Below, piece after piece: positions 17,001 to 26,001 of a DNA stretch of 64,000 nt. The stretch is from Planctomycetaceae bacterium. Lineage in GTDB: Bacteria; Planctomycetota; Phycisphaerae; Phycisphaerales; SM1A02. Both the position numbers and the translations under genes were made by a program. The notes beneath the pieces were generated by a model. That model did not search any database, was not told the origin of the DNA, and saw only the letters and a program-made list of their open reading frames with translations. The stretch is taken from NCBI GenBank assembly GCA_947490615.1, contig CANLHK010000005.1, forward strand, positions 1 to 64,000, written 5' to 3'. Position 1 is the first letter of the stretch. Each line of letters opens with the position of its first letter.

Positions 17001-18463
17001 GAGATGGTCCGACGCGCGTGATGCGCTTCGACGACCATCTCCCACTTCGAGTCAAACGCCCACTCGTAGTTCTTCCAGCGACCAATGGAACCGCGGTTGA
17101 TCGGCTTGCGCACCTGCGCATGCGAGAGCGTGAACGCGCCGCGGGTGTTCTGCTCTGGGGTGAGCACGCGGTCGTCCATCTCAAGACCCATGCGCGTGAG
17201 GCAACGGCCCGCAAACAGACCAGGGTCCTCGATGAGGTCCTCGTAGATAAACGACTCGTAGGAAAGGCCAAGCGTGTCGAGCGCCAAGGGCACGACGATC
17301 CGCTCCATCTCCACGATCTGGCGAATGAGGTCGAAGCTCTGCGTCCACGAGTAGGAAAGCGGATTGAACGAGGAGAGGAACTGACTCGTCGCCATGTCGC
17401 GCGGATCGCGGTCGATGTTGATGCACACCGTTCCAGGCAACACCGCTGCAAGTTCAGGAAGCGCGCGCCAACTCAAGAGCGTCTTGTCGAAGGTCCAGCT
17501 CGCGCCAGCCTTGCGAATCTGCTTGGCGCCGTCGAGGTAACGACGCTGTGCCTCCGCGAGAACCGTGGGTGCAATGACCGCAGGCAAACGCGGCCAACCT
17601 TGCACTGAGTGCATGGTGCGACAGATGGTGTCGAGTCCGTCAAACTCGCCAATGCCGCCGATCTGCGGATGTCGATCGAGCATCTGCTCAAGCAGCGTCG
17701 TGCCTGAGCGAGGCATCGACACGACCATGGCAACTCCCTTGACTGGCTCGACGCGCGGAGTGATCCACGCGCGGCCTTTATTTTGCAAGAGCGACAACTG
17801 CAGGCGCAGGTGGCCGAGCCATTCTTCGGGCTCGCACGGCCCATCGGTCGCCTTGTGGACCTCGCGGGCGAGGTCGTACGCCTCGCGGTAGCGGCCTTGC
17901 TTATCGAGGTGCCCCACCGCTTCGAATCCAGCCACGCGACGCAGCAGTGACGGATGCGGTGCGCGAAGGATCTTGATCATGTCCTCAATCGCAGGATCGA
18001 GTTCGATGAGCGCTCGCGCGCGCGCACGAGCGAGGAGCGCGCGAGGATCACTGCTCCACGAGCCTCCCTCGCCGATGAAGGTCGTGAGCTCCTTGCGACG
18101 ACCCGCGAGGTGATAGAGCTCGGCCAGATTCATCGCCGCTTCGATGGCGTACGGACCGTGGCCTTTGGCGATCGGATAAAGCCGCGCGATGGCCGCATCG
18201 ATCTTGCCGAGTCGATGGTCCATGTTCGCGCGGACGACATTCGCGTGATCGTCTTTGGGCGAGATCTGCAGCGCGAGCTCAATGTCGCTCTCGGCTTCGA
18301 CATAGTTTCGAAGCCGAATGTTGGCGCGGCAACGGCCGAGTCGCGCGAGAAAACTCCCAGGTGACATCGCGAGGAACTCGTTGGCAGCTTGCAGCGCTCC
18401 CGCAGAGTCACCCGCAGCCATCACTCGTTCCATGCGCTGTATCGCTGTCTCGCGCTGAGCCAT
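16997..18463 (-). CDS. Sulfotransferase with helical-repeat N-terminus (paralogue C)
   Basis: Protein of 488 residues, closest in style to paralogue A. Helical repeats occupy residues 1-230. The PAPS loop is SMPRSGTTLLEQMLDRHP, followed by IGGIGEFDGLDT, DKTLLSWRALPELAAVLPG and NIDRDPRDMATSQFLSSF. The ending INRGSIGRWKNYEWAFD is almost identical to paralogue A. It starts 9 bases after the HglS gene and its stop overlaps the TTG start of the ATP-grasp gene, so these three genes are probably one transcript. Cytoplasmic, PAPS-dependent; acceptor unknown. An acceptor made by the ATP-grasp enzyme is conceivable but unproven. Confidence 0.9.
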   Translation of the reverse strand: MAQRETAIQRMERVMAAGDSAGALQAANEFLAMSPGSFLARLGRCRANIRLRNYVEAESDIELALQISPKDDHANVVRANMDHRLGKIDAAIARLYPIAKGHGPYAIEAAMNLAELYHLAGRRKELTTFIGEGGSWSSDPRALLARARARALIELDPAIEDMIKILRAPHPSLLRRVAGFEAVGHLDKQGRYREAYDLAREVHKATDGPCEPEEWLGHLRLQLSLLQNKGRAWITPRVEPVKGVAMVVSMPRSGTTLLEQMLDRHPQIGGIGEFDGLDTICRTMHSVQGWPRLPAVIAPTVLAEAQRRYLDGAKQIRKAGASWTFDKTLLSWRALPELAAVLPGTVCINIDRDPRDMATSQFLSSFNPLSYSWTQSFDLIRQIVEMERIVVPLALDTLGLSYESFIYEDLIEDPGLFAGRCLTRMGLEMDDRVLTPEQNTRGAFTLSHAQVRKPINRGSIGRWKNYEWAFDSKWEMVVEAHHARRTIS

Positions 18464-18472
18464 TTTGAGACT

Positions 18473-20239
18473 CTAACGCAGATGCCCCGTCGTCGCGACC
18501 CACGCTGTGACGGCCGCTTCCAGCGTGGCGCGCTCGGCGAGCGAGACGCGATCAAGCAACCCAAGCGCGCGATAGGTTGCCAGGCGCGATTGCGCATCGA
18601 TCCCTGCGTCCACCGCCGTCGCATCGATGATCGTGCGACCTAGCACCTCTTCGAGTTGCCGCTGCGAGTAACTCGGCTTGACCGCCGCCGTCGACTTGGT
18701 GCCGTATTGCTGCAGATTCGATGCGAAGATCCCCGCAGCACTCACAGGAAGGAAGTCTTCGTAGCGCAGCCCTTCGTAACTGACCAAGCCCGCGTCGGCG
18801 AGAGACATCAGGTCGGTGTCGGTGATGGTGCCTGCCTCGCGCGCAGCAAGACCCGCGCGCGTTGGCGCGAAGCGCGCATAGACGAACTTCTTGGCCAACA
18901 GACCAGCCAGTGTCTTGGGCAACGGAGCAAAGGGCCGCGCGTAGAGCGCCTCGGACTCTGCGATGCCGTGAGGATCGCGATGATGGTTTGCTGGATTGTG
19001 TCCGGGAAGCCCGTCGTCTACTTCGCGCGCAGCGTCGGCTTTCGCGAGGCACTCGTCGTAGAGCGCGCGACCTGCGGGCGTGCAGGCGTAGAAGCGTTCC
19101 TCGACTTCACCAAAGCGCGCGGTGTGCGTGCTGTGCACGGTGGAACCATCGTTCTCGGTAAACACGACGGGCTCGGTCAACGCCTTGTACGCATCCTGGC
19201 GCAGGAAAACGGGCGTGTCCTCGCTCGGGCCTTCGGTGCAGTCCTTGAAGCCAGCGTGCTTGAGATGCGTGAGGGCAAACTCAGGCTTCGCCAGCGTCGC
19301 CGTGAGATCGGCGGCCAGACGCCCGATCTCTGCCGCGCCAACAGTGCCGAGGCGGTAGCGAGCGACCTCATCCGCCGAGAGATGCTTGAAGCGCAACTTC
19401 AGACCGTCGCGGTTCGAATCGTTCTCCGCGTGCGTGACGAGCCGCGACAGCACGGTGCGCGCGCGCGCCTCAAACCACGAAGCGCCTGCTTCACCCATGC
19501 AGTGCTTCATCGCTGCGGTGTAGAGATCCATGCACAGCGTGTTGGGCGTGAGGTGGTTGAGGTGATGCGAGTGAAAGCAGGCGATGTCCGCAGCGATCTT
19601 GAAGCCGCTGGCGGAGAGCTCGCTGTACAGGGCGTAGTCACTGGCCTTGCCTGTCCACTTGAAGATGCGCTCGGTGCATTCGCGGATGAGCGCGTCGCCA
19701 TCGGCGTTGGAGAGCCCGCCGTCGCGTTCGGACTTCTCGACCAACTCCTTGGCGCGCTGTGAGAAGACGGTGCGCTTGGCCAACAGCGCGTCGATGCGCG
19801 CTTTCGTCGGCGCATCAAAGTAGTCGGTCATCAACAGCGAAGTGAAGATCCGATGCTCAGGGCTCATCGTCGAACGAAACGCGGTCGCGATGATCGGCTG
19901 GCTCTTGCTGCCGACTTCGGTCATGCCGTAGTAGTTGTGCGGCTCCATCGCAAAACAGCCGAAGAGGCGGCCGATCCAGCGGTATTCATCGGGGCGACCG
20001 ATGCGAATCGCACCGTGCCGCTCGCCGCCCGTGAGTTCGAGTTCCGCATCGGAGATGGTGAAGCCAAGATAGAGTCGCGAGAGCAGCGTGCACACCAAAC
20101 GGTTGCACGCGCGATTCACCAGTTGCGACTTGTCGTAGAGCGGCACCTCGCGTCCAAACATCGCGGAGAGTTCGGAGAACAAGCGGTGCTGGAGTTCGAG
20201 CTTCGGAGCGAACGCGGTCGCGGCGGTCAGCGTGGTCAT
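18473..20239 (-). CDS. hglS: 2-oxoadipate dioxygenase/decarboxylase family (HglS/YdcJ, DUF1338)
   Basis: The frame is open from 20422, but the family begins at the ATG at 20239, giving 588 residues. Signature segments in order: ERHGAIRIGRPDEYRWIGRL, AFRSTMSPEHRIFTSLL, ACFHSHHLNHLTPNTLCMDL, EDTPVFLRQDAYKAL, HTARFGEVEERFYA and YEDFLPVSAAGIFASNL. These match E. coli YdcJ and Pseudomonas HglS, a non-heme Fe(II) enzyme that turns 2-oxoadipate into D-2-hydroxyglutarate in lysine breakdown. The histidines in HSHHLNHLT are likely metal ligands. Typical members are about 450-470 residues; this one has roughly 100 extra residues after HHLNHLTP. No other lysine-catabolism gene is in the window. It leads a probable operon with the sulfotransferase and ATP-grasp genes. 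Confidence 0.85.
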   Translation of the reverse strand: MTTLTAATAFAPKLELQHRLFSELSAMFGREVPLYDKSQLVNRACNRLVCTLLSRLYLGFTISDAELELTGGERHGAIRIGRPDEYRWIGRLFGCFAMEPHNYYGMTEVGSKSQPIIATAFRSTMSPEHRIFTSLLMTDYFDAPTKARIDALLAKRTVFSQRAKELVEKSERDGGLSNADGDALIRECTERIFKWTGKASDYALYSELSASGFKIAADIACFHSHHLNHLTPNTLCMDLYTAAMKHCMGEAGASWFEARARTVLSRLVTHAENDSNRDGLKLRFKHLSADEVARYRLGTVGAAEIGRLAADLTATLAKPEFALTHLKHAGFKDCTEGPSEDTPVFLRQDAYKALTEPVVFTENDGSTVHSTHTARFGEVEERFYACTPAGRALYDECLAKADAAREVDDGLPGHNPANHHRDPHGIAESEALYARPFAPLPKTLAGLLAKKFVYARFAPTRAGLAAREAGTITDTDLMSLADAGLVSYEGLRYEDFLPVSAAGIFASNLQQYGTKSTAAVKPSYSQRQLEEVLGRTIIDATAVDAGIDAQSRLATYRALGLLDRVSLAERATLEAAVTAWVATTGHLR

Positions 20240-20358
20240 GATTGTTGGCGTGCGGTGCATCGTCCGCATCGCATCGTGCAGGCATCCTTGCCTGACACGA
20301 CGGGTGCGTCTGGATTGGGCGGAAAGACTACCCGTGCACCGACCGTCGCGGAGGCAGG

Positions 20359-20379
20359 AAAAACTCCGCACACGGCGGA
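20359..20379 (-). terminator. Weak candidate terminator after the dockerin-tailed gene
   Basis: Read on the minus strand, TCCGC-CGTGT-GCGGA is followed by GTTTTT. The stem is only 5 bp. It lies about 40 bases after the stop at 20419. The same gap holds a direct repeat GCCCCGTGG at 20396-20404 and 20409-20417. Confidence 0.35.
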
Positions 20380-20418
20380 TTCTTCTGCTCGAGGCGCCCC
20401 GTGGTTTAGCCCCGTGGC

Positions 20419-22332
20419 TCATCCCCAGGCGTTCAGGAGCAAGGCGAGATCGGCACCGTCGACGATGCCACTGCCGTCCACATCACCACGGCCCGCGCCG
20501 AGCCAGTTGCCGAGGAGCACCGCGAGGTCCGCGCCACCGACAACCCCGTCCTGATCGAAGTCGGCTGGATTGCTTGGCGGCACGGGCGCCTCGATCACCA
20601 CATGGAGCGGACCCGTTACGAACTCGTCAAAGCCACCGACAGCGATGTAGTAGGTCTGCGCCGCGAACGCTTGGAAGGTCAGTCGCGCGGTGTAGGGCGC
20701 GACACCCGCGGTGCAACCGTCATCGTCACACGCGAGAACCGTCGCGGCGCTGCCACAGTCGGCAAGCACAGCCAGTCGTGCATCAACGCTGCCGATTCCG
20801 CTTGGATCGGTGTCACCACAGTTACTCACGGTGTAGACACCCGATGTCGGAGCGGTGAAGCGAATGAACCGCGCGCAGGCGATCGCGTCGTTCCCAGCGG
20901 GTCCAGGATTGCAGAACCCCGCGAGGTCGAGCGCGCGATAGGTGAGGCTCATCGCGACCGTGTTCGATCCGACGAAACCCTCCACCATGTTCGGCGTCGC
21001 GCACGGATCCGACGGACTCGCCACAAAGGTGAGCGACAGCGCGGTGGAGGCAGGAAGCGCGTCAATCTCCGACCACGCGCCGATGCCGAAAATCGTCATG
21101 GCGCCTCCCTCACTGAAGAAGCGCAACTTCGATGGTCCACCAACCACACCGCACCCATCGTCGTCGATGGCCACCACGGCCGCGCCATTGCCGCACTCGG
21201 TGGTCCGCACCAGCATGCTGTCAAAGCCCGCGCTGCTGCAGTTCGACAGTTGGTAGACGCCCGCTTGCGGCGCGATGAAACTGGCGTAGTTCACGCTGTA
21301 CACCACGGTCGCCTGTTGCCCAGGAATCACGAGGTCGGGCAGCGCAGCATTGAGCGGCATCACGGTTGAACCGACAGCGAGTTGCGTGATGGTCGCGCAG
21401 GGATCTTGTGGCGGAGTTTCCTCACCGATCTCAACGGTGAGCGTCGAGGGAGGGAGTTTCGTTGGGCTGTAGAGGCCAACACCGATCGAGACAGTCTGCC
21501 CCGCATTCGCGGCGAAACTCACGCTCGACGCGCTGCCGCAGGTGTCATCGTCGCACGCGATCACTGTCGCGCCATCGCCACAGGTTGTCAGGACCGCAAG
21601 GATGGTGTCGGTGGTCTGCGCGCAGGTGTTGGCAGTGAAGACGCCCGTGTAAGGCGCTGTGAAACGCAGATAGTTGGTGCGGGCAATCTCGCTGAGCACG
21701 CCGCCACACTCCACGGTCAGCGTCGGAGCCGAGGCATCCATCGAGAGCGTGTTGGCGCCAAGCGTGCCAACCTGAAGCACCGCGCACGCATCGATCGGCG
21801 GCGGAACCAAGTCCACCGACAACGAGCCCACGATGGGAAGCGTCGAGAAGGAGTAACCGCCGACGGCGATGAGGTAGGTGTGCCCCGCGAGAAGTTCAGC
21901 GTTGAGCGGGCGCCCCGCATTGCCTGGATAGAGCTTGCTCGCCCACAAGCCAGTACCACCGGCGTAGGCGCAGGAATCGTCGTTGTAGCCAAGCACATCC
22001 CACGGGCTGTCGACGGCGAGCGGACAGGCTTCACCAAGCGCGAGCTTTGAATCGTCGTTCACGCCGCAGAGTCCAAAGGTGTACTGCGCCGTGATGCTCG
22101 GAGTAAAGGAGAACCACCCGACGCTGTACAGAAACGCCTCGCCGAACCCTGAGGTCGATTGCGAGAGTTGAACATCGAACGATGCCTGGTTGGCGAACGG
22201 GTTCTCGCCGAGCGTGATGGGCTGCGGCTTTCCGCACGCTGCGCCTTGCGCCAACGCACTCGTGGTGGTGAGCGAAGCGATCGCAGCGGCAGCAAGGCTC
22301 GCGCCAACGCACAGACAATTCCGATGACTCAT
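20419..22332 (-). CDS. Large secreted repeat protein with dockerin-like C-terminus
   Basis: The start is set at the Met at 22332, which opens a clear signal peptide (SLAAAAIASLTTTSALA), giving 637 residues. The protein is built from four or so similar beta modules, each ending with a pattern like LAVLADCGSAATVLACDDDGC, then YYIAVGGF. These CDDD(D)C units recall pre-peptidase C-terminal-like beta domains found on exported proteins. The last 50 residues hold two calcium loops, DFDQDGVVGGADLAVLLGNW and DVDGSGIVDGADLALLLNAW. No enzymatic motif is seen. It is probably a cell-surface or extracellular adhesin or structural protein. Confidence 0.8.
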   Translation of the reverse strand: MSHRNCLCVGASLAAAAIASLTTTSALAQGAACGKPQPITLGENPFANQASFDVQLSQSTSGFGEAFLYSVGWFSFTPSITAQYTFGLCGVNDDSKLALGEACPLAVDSPWDVLGYNDDSCAYAGGTGLWASKLYPGNAGRPLNAELLAGHTYLIAVGGYSFSTLPIVGSLSVDLVPPPIDACAVLQVGTLGANTLSMDASAPTLTVECGGVLSEIARTNYLRFTAPYTGVFTANTCAQTTDTILAVLTTCGDGATVIACDDDTCGSASSVSFAANAGQTVSIGVGLYSPTKLPPSTLTVEIGEETPPQDPCATITQLAVGSTVMPLNAALPDLVIPGQQATVVYSVNYASFIAPQAGVYQLSNCSSAGFDSMLVRTTECGNGAAVVAIDDDGCGVVGGPSKLRFFSEGGAMTIFGIGAWSEIDALPASTALSLTFVASPSDPCATPNMVEGFVGSNTVAMSLTYRALDLAGFCNPGPAGNDAIACARFIRFTAPTSGVYTVSNCGDTDPSGIGSVDARLAVLADCGSAATVLACDDDGCTAGVAPYTARLTFQAFAAQTYYIAVGGFDEFVTGPLHVVIEAPVPPSNPADFDQDGVVGGADLAVLLGNWLGAGRGDVDGSGIVDGADLALLLNAWG

Positions 22333-22601
22333 GGTGGCAACCTCTGCGCGCACGCGGGCAACGCGAGCGCGACGCAGCATGGATCAACCATGCAGAAAAT
22401 CCGTGACGGTCACGCTCGACGGACCCACGGACGACGGGGGCCAATCAAACGCATCCTCAAGACGACACTCCACCATGCCTCAAGTTGGAGCGACGGTCGA
22501 CTCCACAGACTCTCCTCCATGCGGATTGAAAACGCACGCGCTGCGCAGCGGCTTCGCGGACCTCGCCACAGAGAACGAGACGCACCGCTCGTCCGAGAGC
22601 G
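22333..22601. other. Intergenic region with two inverted repeats
   Basis: This 269-base gap lies upstream of the secreted repeat protein and downstream of the next minus-strand gene. It contains GCATGG-ATCAA-CCATGC (22377-22393) and the tighter CGTGAC-G-GTCACG (22402-22414), which could be operators or hairpins in the leader of the 22332 gene. I see no coding sequence and no convincing promoter. Confidence 0.3.
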
Positions 22602-24002
22602 TCAGTTCCAGCTGGCCAAGACCATGGTGAGATCGACCGCGCCAACGACTTGGTCGCCGTCAAAGTCCTCGGCATATCGACGACCCGCAGGCACCGCGCC
22701 CCACTCGGAGAGCACCGCGCCGAGATCGCGCGCGTCGACGATTGCGTCGCCGTTGGTGTCGCCAGGACCAAGACGCGTGAGCGTGAAGGGCGTCTGTGCA
22801 CTTCCCGCGTTGACGAGAATCGTCCCCATCACATTGGCATCGACGGCGATGAGGAAGTCATTCGGTCCTGTCGTGATCGGATTCACGATCACGCTGTCGA
22901 GGCGTCGCAACGAATCGCCAAGCGTCCAGATGAAACTCACGGGCTGGTAGACGACGGTGTGCGCCGACGCGACTGCGAAATCAGGTCGCGGCGCGGCCAC
23001 GATGTCGAAGGACTGGTACTGCGCGCTGGCATCGAGCGGCCCGAGGTCAACCCAAAGCGGCGAGCCATTCGAGCGGAAGATCCGCGTCCCATTGGTGTGG
23101 CTTCCAAAGATCGCGTAGCCAAGCGGATTGGCCGACGCGGGATGTCCCGCCATCGCCAGCGACACGCTGGTCGAACCAGCAGGCATGAGTGGAATCACCA
23201 CACTTGAGCCGAGTGGCCACCGAACCGCGCGTCCGTCACTTTGTCCGACGACGCTGCCGTCGATTCCCATGGCTTGGCCGCGCGAGGTGGCGCCAGCGGT
23301 GATCGGCGTAAGCAGTTCAGCGGCTCCCGCTTCATCCCAACGCACAGCGCGCTGAAGCCCACCAATGAACGCCGATCCGCAGGCGATACCCGCAGGCGCG
23401 ACTCCCGTGACAGAGATTCCCGTTGCCTTCGCCGCAGCGAGTTCCTTGAGGACGCCATCTGGGCGAACTCGCCACGCGCCGCTCGTGACGATGGGACCTT
23501 GACCCACGGCCCAGCCTGTCTCTTGCGCATCGGCAACGGAGGACGCAGCGAGCGCGGACGATCCGATGATCGTCGGTTCACTCGCGTTCGGAGGCGCGAC
23601 TGCAATCGCAGTCGTGCACGCACCATTCACAGGCGGACACCAGTCGCCCACGAGAAGCAGACGGCCATCGTTGAGAAACGCCGCGGGCGTCGTGAAGGTG
23701 AAAGTCCCGTGCGGATACTCGACCACCGATCCATCGGGAAGTACGACGAACGGCCGCGAGCCACCAACGGTGCTTCCACAATCCGACACGCAGGCGATGC
23801 GCCCGTCGGCCGCCAGAGCGATCCCGCGCGCTGGCGCGATCGTCTGCGGGTTCGATGGGTTGCAGACATGCGCCAACACAGGCACGGGACGCGCGAAGTA
23901 ACGCGGCGCATCGGCGCACACGGAGGAAGATGCGACAAGCGTCAGACAGGCCGACGCGACGGTACGCAGGCGAAGCTCAATGGACCGAGGCGCGTGACTC
24001 AT
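22602..24002 (-). CDS. Secreted HAF-repeat-like protein with dockerin-like C-terminus
   Basis: The start is placed at 24002, giving 466 residues with a signal peptide (TVASACLTLVASSSVCA). The body repeats units such as ARGIALAADGRIACVSDCG, ATGISVTGVAPAGIACGSAF and RGQAMGIDGSVVGQSDGRAVRW, reminiscent of extracellular HAF repeats that form propeller-like structures. The C-terminus has two dockerin-like loops, DTNGDAIVDARDLGAVLSEW and DFDGDQVVGAVDLTMVLASW, ending WN. No catalytic residues are evident. It is transcribed toward, and probably separately from, the other dockerin-tailed gene. A TTGACT box about 40 bases upstream may be part of its promoter. Surface or extracellular location inferred. 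Confidence 0.75.
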   Translation of the reverse strand: MSHAPRSIELRLRTVASACLTLVASSSVCADAPRYFARPVPVLAHVCNPSNPQTIAPARGIALAADGRIACVSDCGSTVGGSRPFVVLPDGSVVEYPHGTFTFTTPAAFLNDGRLLLVGDWCPPVNGACTTAIAVAPPNASEPTIIGSSALAASSVADAQETGWAVGQGPIVTSGAWRVRPDGVLKELAAAKATGISVTGVAPAGIACGSAFIGGLQRAVRWDEAGAAELLTPITAGATSRGQAMGIDGSVVGQSDGRAVRWPLGSSVVIPLMPAGSTSVSLAMAGHPASANPLGYAIFGSHTNGTRIFRSNGSPLWVDLGPLDASAQYQSFDIVAAPRPDFAVASAHTVVYQPVSFIWTLGDSLRRLDSVIVNPITTGPNDFLIAVDANVMGTILVNAGSAQTPFTLTRLGPGDTNGDAIVDARDLGAVLSEWGAVPAGRRYAEDFDGDQVVGAVDLTMVLASWN

Positions 24003-24087
24003 CCTCTCAGCGTGAGGCCGCGGCTCTGCAAAGTCAACCTGCATTGGCGCAATCCGCGCGGTTGGGCCGAATTTCCGCAGCCAAACC

Positions 24088-25905
24088 CTATTCCGCGGAG
24101 CCCGTCATCTGCACATCTTGAGGCTTCGACAAGATGACCGTCCACGAAATGCTCTTGGCGGCGGGCTTGCCTGCGTCCACGCGTGCGGGGAGTTGCACGA
24201 GCCACTTGAGAATGCCTTGCGGCTTCTCGTCGGCGACGAACTTCGCGTCGGTCGAGAGTGGTTGGGAAAGATCCTTGAGGTCAATGCGGATCTGTTCGTT
24301 GCGCGACACGGGCATGCGATCGACGAGTTCAATGGTGACGGGCTTGGTGTCGGTGCTCGTGAGATCGACGCGGTACTCCCAACGCGTCTCGTCGGCCTTG
24401 TCGAACACGCCCTTCTCGACCGTGCCCTTCTTCACCAACACGCGCTTGACTTCGATGCGACGATCGGTGCCGAGCCAGAAAGTCATCTCCGCTCCAGGCG
24501 AGAGATCGGGCAATTCCGCAGTTCCCACCGAGTCGCCACCGAGGAAGACCGTCGCTGGTCCCGCGAGGAACTGGTACGCCGATGCATTCGCGACCACAGC
24601 CTTCAAGTAGACGGGCGTCTCGACGAGCGGACGCGCGACATGCACGAACGATGGCTTGGTCTCAATCGTGGCGATGCGCTGCTTGCGCGAACGCTGTGCA
24701 TCGGATGGAATCGAAATCGCGCGCGCCAAAGGGAACGACGCGACGGTGCCTGATTGGACGGCGTACGCGTCCTCGAACTTGAGCGCGAGTGATTTGTTCT
24801 TGTACAAGTCATGTGACGCGTCCATCGGAGCGCCAGACCCTGGATCGCTCCCGGGCCGACCAGGCGCGCGTCGGTACTCCGCCGCGGACGCAGGCGCAGG
24901 CATATCGCTGGCCACCAACCCGCCCGTGACCATTGGTGGCGGCGGGATGAACACATCGACATAGGTCGGCGGCACATCACTCGGCGCGGCCTTCTGCGTG
25001 GGCTGCGCAGTCGACAGCGTGAGCTTGACATCGATCCAATCCTCACCCGTGGACTGGCGGATGTCGGCGTCGTACTCGATGACGAGCGCGCTCTGTTCAA
25101 CATCCGCGCGCACCGCGTAGCGCGGACGCCATCCAGCGTTCACCACGAGGTAGCGCAGCGTGACCTCTGCCGATTGCGCGATCGATTGCCCCACGGTGAC
25201 GATGGCGGTGCGCTCGACTTTCGACTGTCCACCAAGCGCGTTGACCTGCGCCTGCAGCGCATTGAGTTCGTCGGTGTTGGCGCGCACTTCGGCCTCACGC
25301 TTCACGCGATCGGCAATGAGCTGCGCCTGCGCGCTGTCGAGGAAGGCCATCTGTTTGGCGAGCGCCTCTGGATCGAGCGACTTCGAACCAAAGTCCTTCG
25401 CGCTCTCCGTCGCGGTCTTGGTGCGCATGGAAGTGATGAGCGTGTAGCGATCGGTGATCGCCGCCATCTGCATCACGAGCTCTTCGGCGCGATGGCGCGC
25501 AACTTCGAGTTTGACGATGGCTTCACGAAGCTCGGCGTTGTTACTGGTGTCCGTCGGCGTGACGACCTCTTCGTAGCGCACATCAAGCAACTTGGCGCCG
25601 CCTTGCGCGCTAGTGACCGTCGCCTGCAGCGTCGAGGCGTCGAGTGTTGGCGGAAGGTTTTCGAATCGAAGTTCGAAGAGCCCCTCGCGGTTGGGTGAGG
25701 CGGCGTTGCGCGAGATCATCGCGCGCCCTTGGTAGAGCGTGACCTCACCGATCGGCGCGTCGGTGGCAACGGACTCCGCGACGAGCACATCGTCCTGCAT
25801 GGCGAGAGCCCACGCGGTCGGCGCGCCGAGCAGCGAGGCTGCTGGCATGGTGACGCTGACGAGAGAGAGACCAAGGGTGAGCAACCGCGGATGCATGGAG
25901 CGCAT
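24088..25905 (-). CDS. DUF4139 (mucoidy-inhibitor MuiA-type) exported protein
   Basis: Protein of 605 residues with a signal peptide ending near ALAMQ. The N-terminal domain (about 48-150) begins IGEVTLYQGRAMISR and has RFENLPPTLDASTLQATV, the DUF4140 pattern. A charged helical segment (about 155-235) looks like a coiled coil. A DUF4139 domain follows: LRYLVVNAGWRPRYAVRAD, QSTGEDWIDVKLTLSTAQP, later ETPVYLKAVVANAS and WEYRVDLTSTDTKPVTIELV. Between these halves is a Pro-rich insert (VDVFIPPPPM). The family occurs widely as secreted proteins of unknown function; the MuiA name comes from an effect on colony mucoidy. It is 85 bases upstream of the HAF-like gene, same strand. Confidence 0.85.
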   Translation of the reverse strand: MRSMHPRLLTLGLSLVSVTMPAASLLGAPTAWALAMQDDVLVAESVATDAPIGEVTLYQGRAMISRNAASPNREGLFELRFENLPPTLDASTLQATVTSAQGGAKLLDVRYEEVVTPTDTSNNAELREAIVKLEVARHRAEELVMQMAAITDRYTLITSMRTKTATESAKDFGSKSLDPEALAKQMAFLDSAQAQLIADRVKREAEVRANTDELNALQAQVNALGGQSKVERTAIVTVGQSIAQSAEVTLRYLVVNAGWRPRYAVRADVEQSALVIEYDADIRQSTGEDWIDVKLTLSTAQPTQKAAPSDVPPTYVDVFIPPPPMVTGGLVASDMPAPASAAEYRRAPGRPGSDPGSGAPMDASHDLYKNKSLALKFEDAYAVQSGTVASFPLARAISIPSDAQRSRKQRIATIETKPSFVHVARPLVETPVYLKAVVANASAYQFLAGPATVFLGGDSVGTAELPDLSPGAEMTFWLGTDRRIEVKRVLVKKGTVEKGVFDKADETRWEYRVDLTSTDTKPVTIELVDRMPVSRNEQIRIDLKDLSQPLSTDAKFVADEKPQGILKWLVQLPARVDAGKPAAKSISWTVILSKPQDVQMTGSAE

Positions 25906-26001
25906 GGTGGGCCAATCGAGAAAGGAGTGAGCGAAAACGCCTGAAGACCGAACGGGGCGCAGAGTATGAGCAAGTCGGAGCGCTGTCTCAGGATCTCGTG
26001 C

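Noticed and set aside
20396-20417. Direct repeat GCCCCGTGG-TTTA-GCCCCGTGG
   Set aside because: Only two short units, in a gap between genes; not enough for a regulatory or mobile-element claim.
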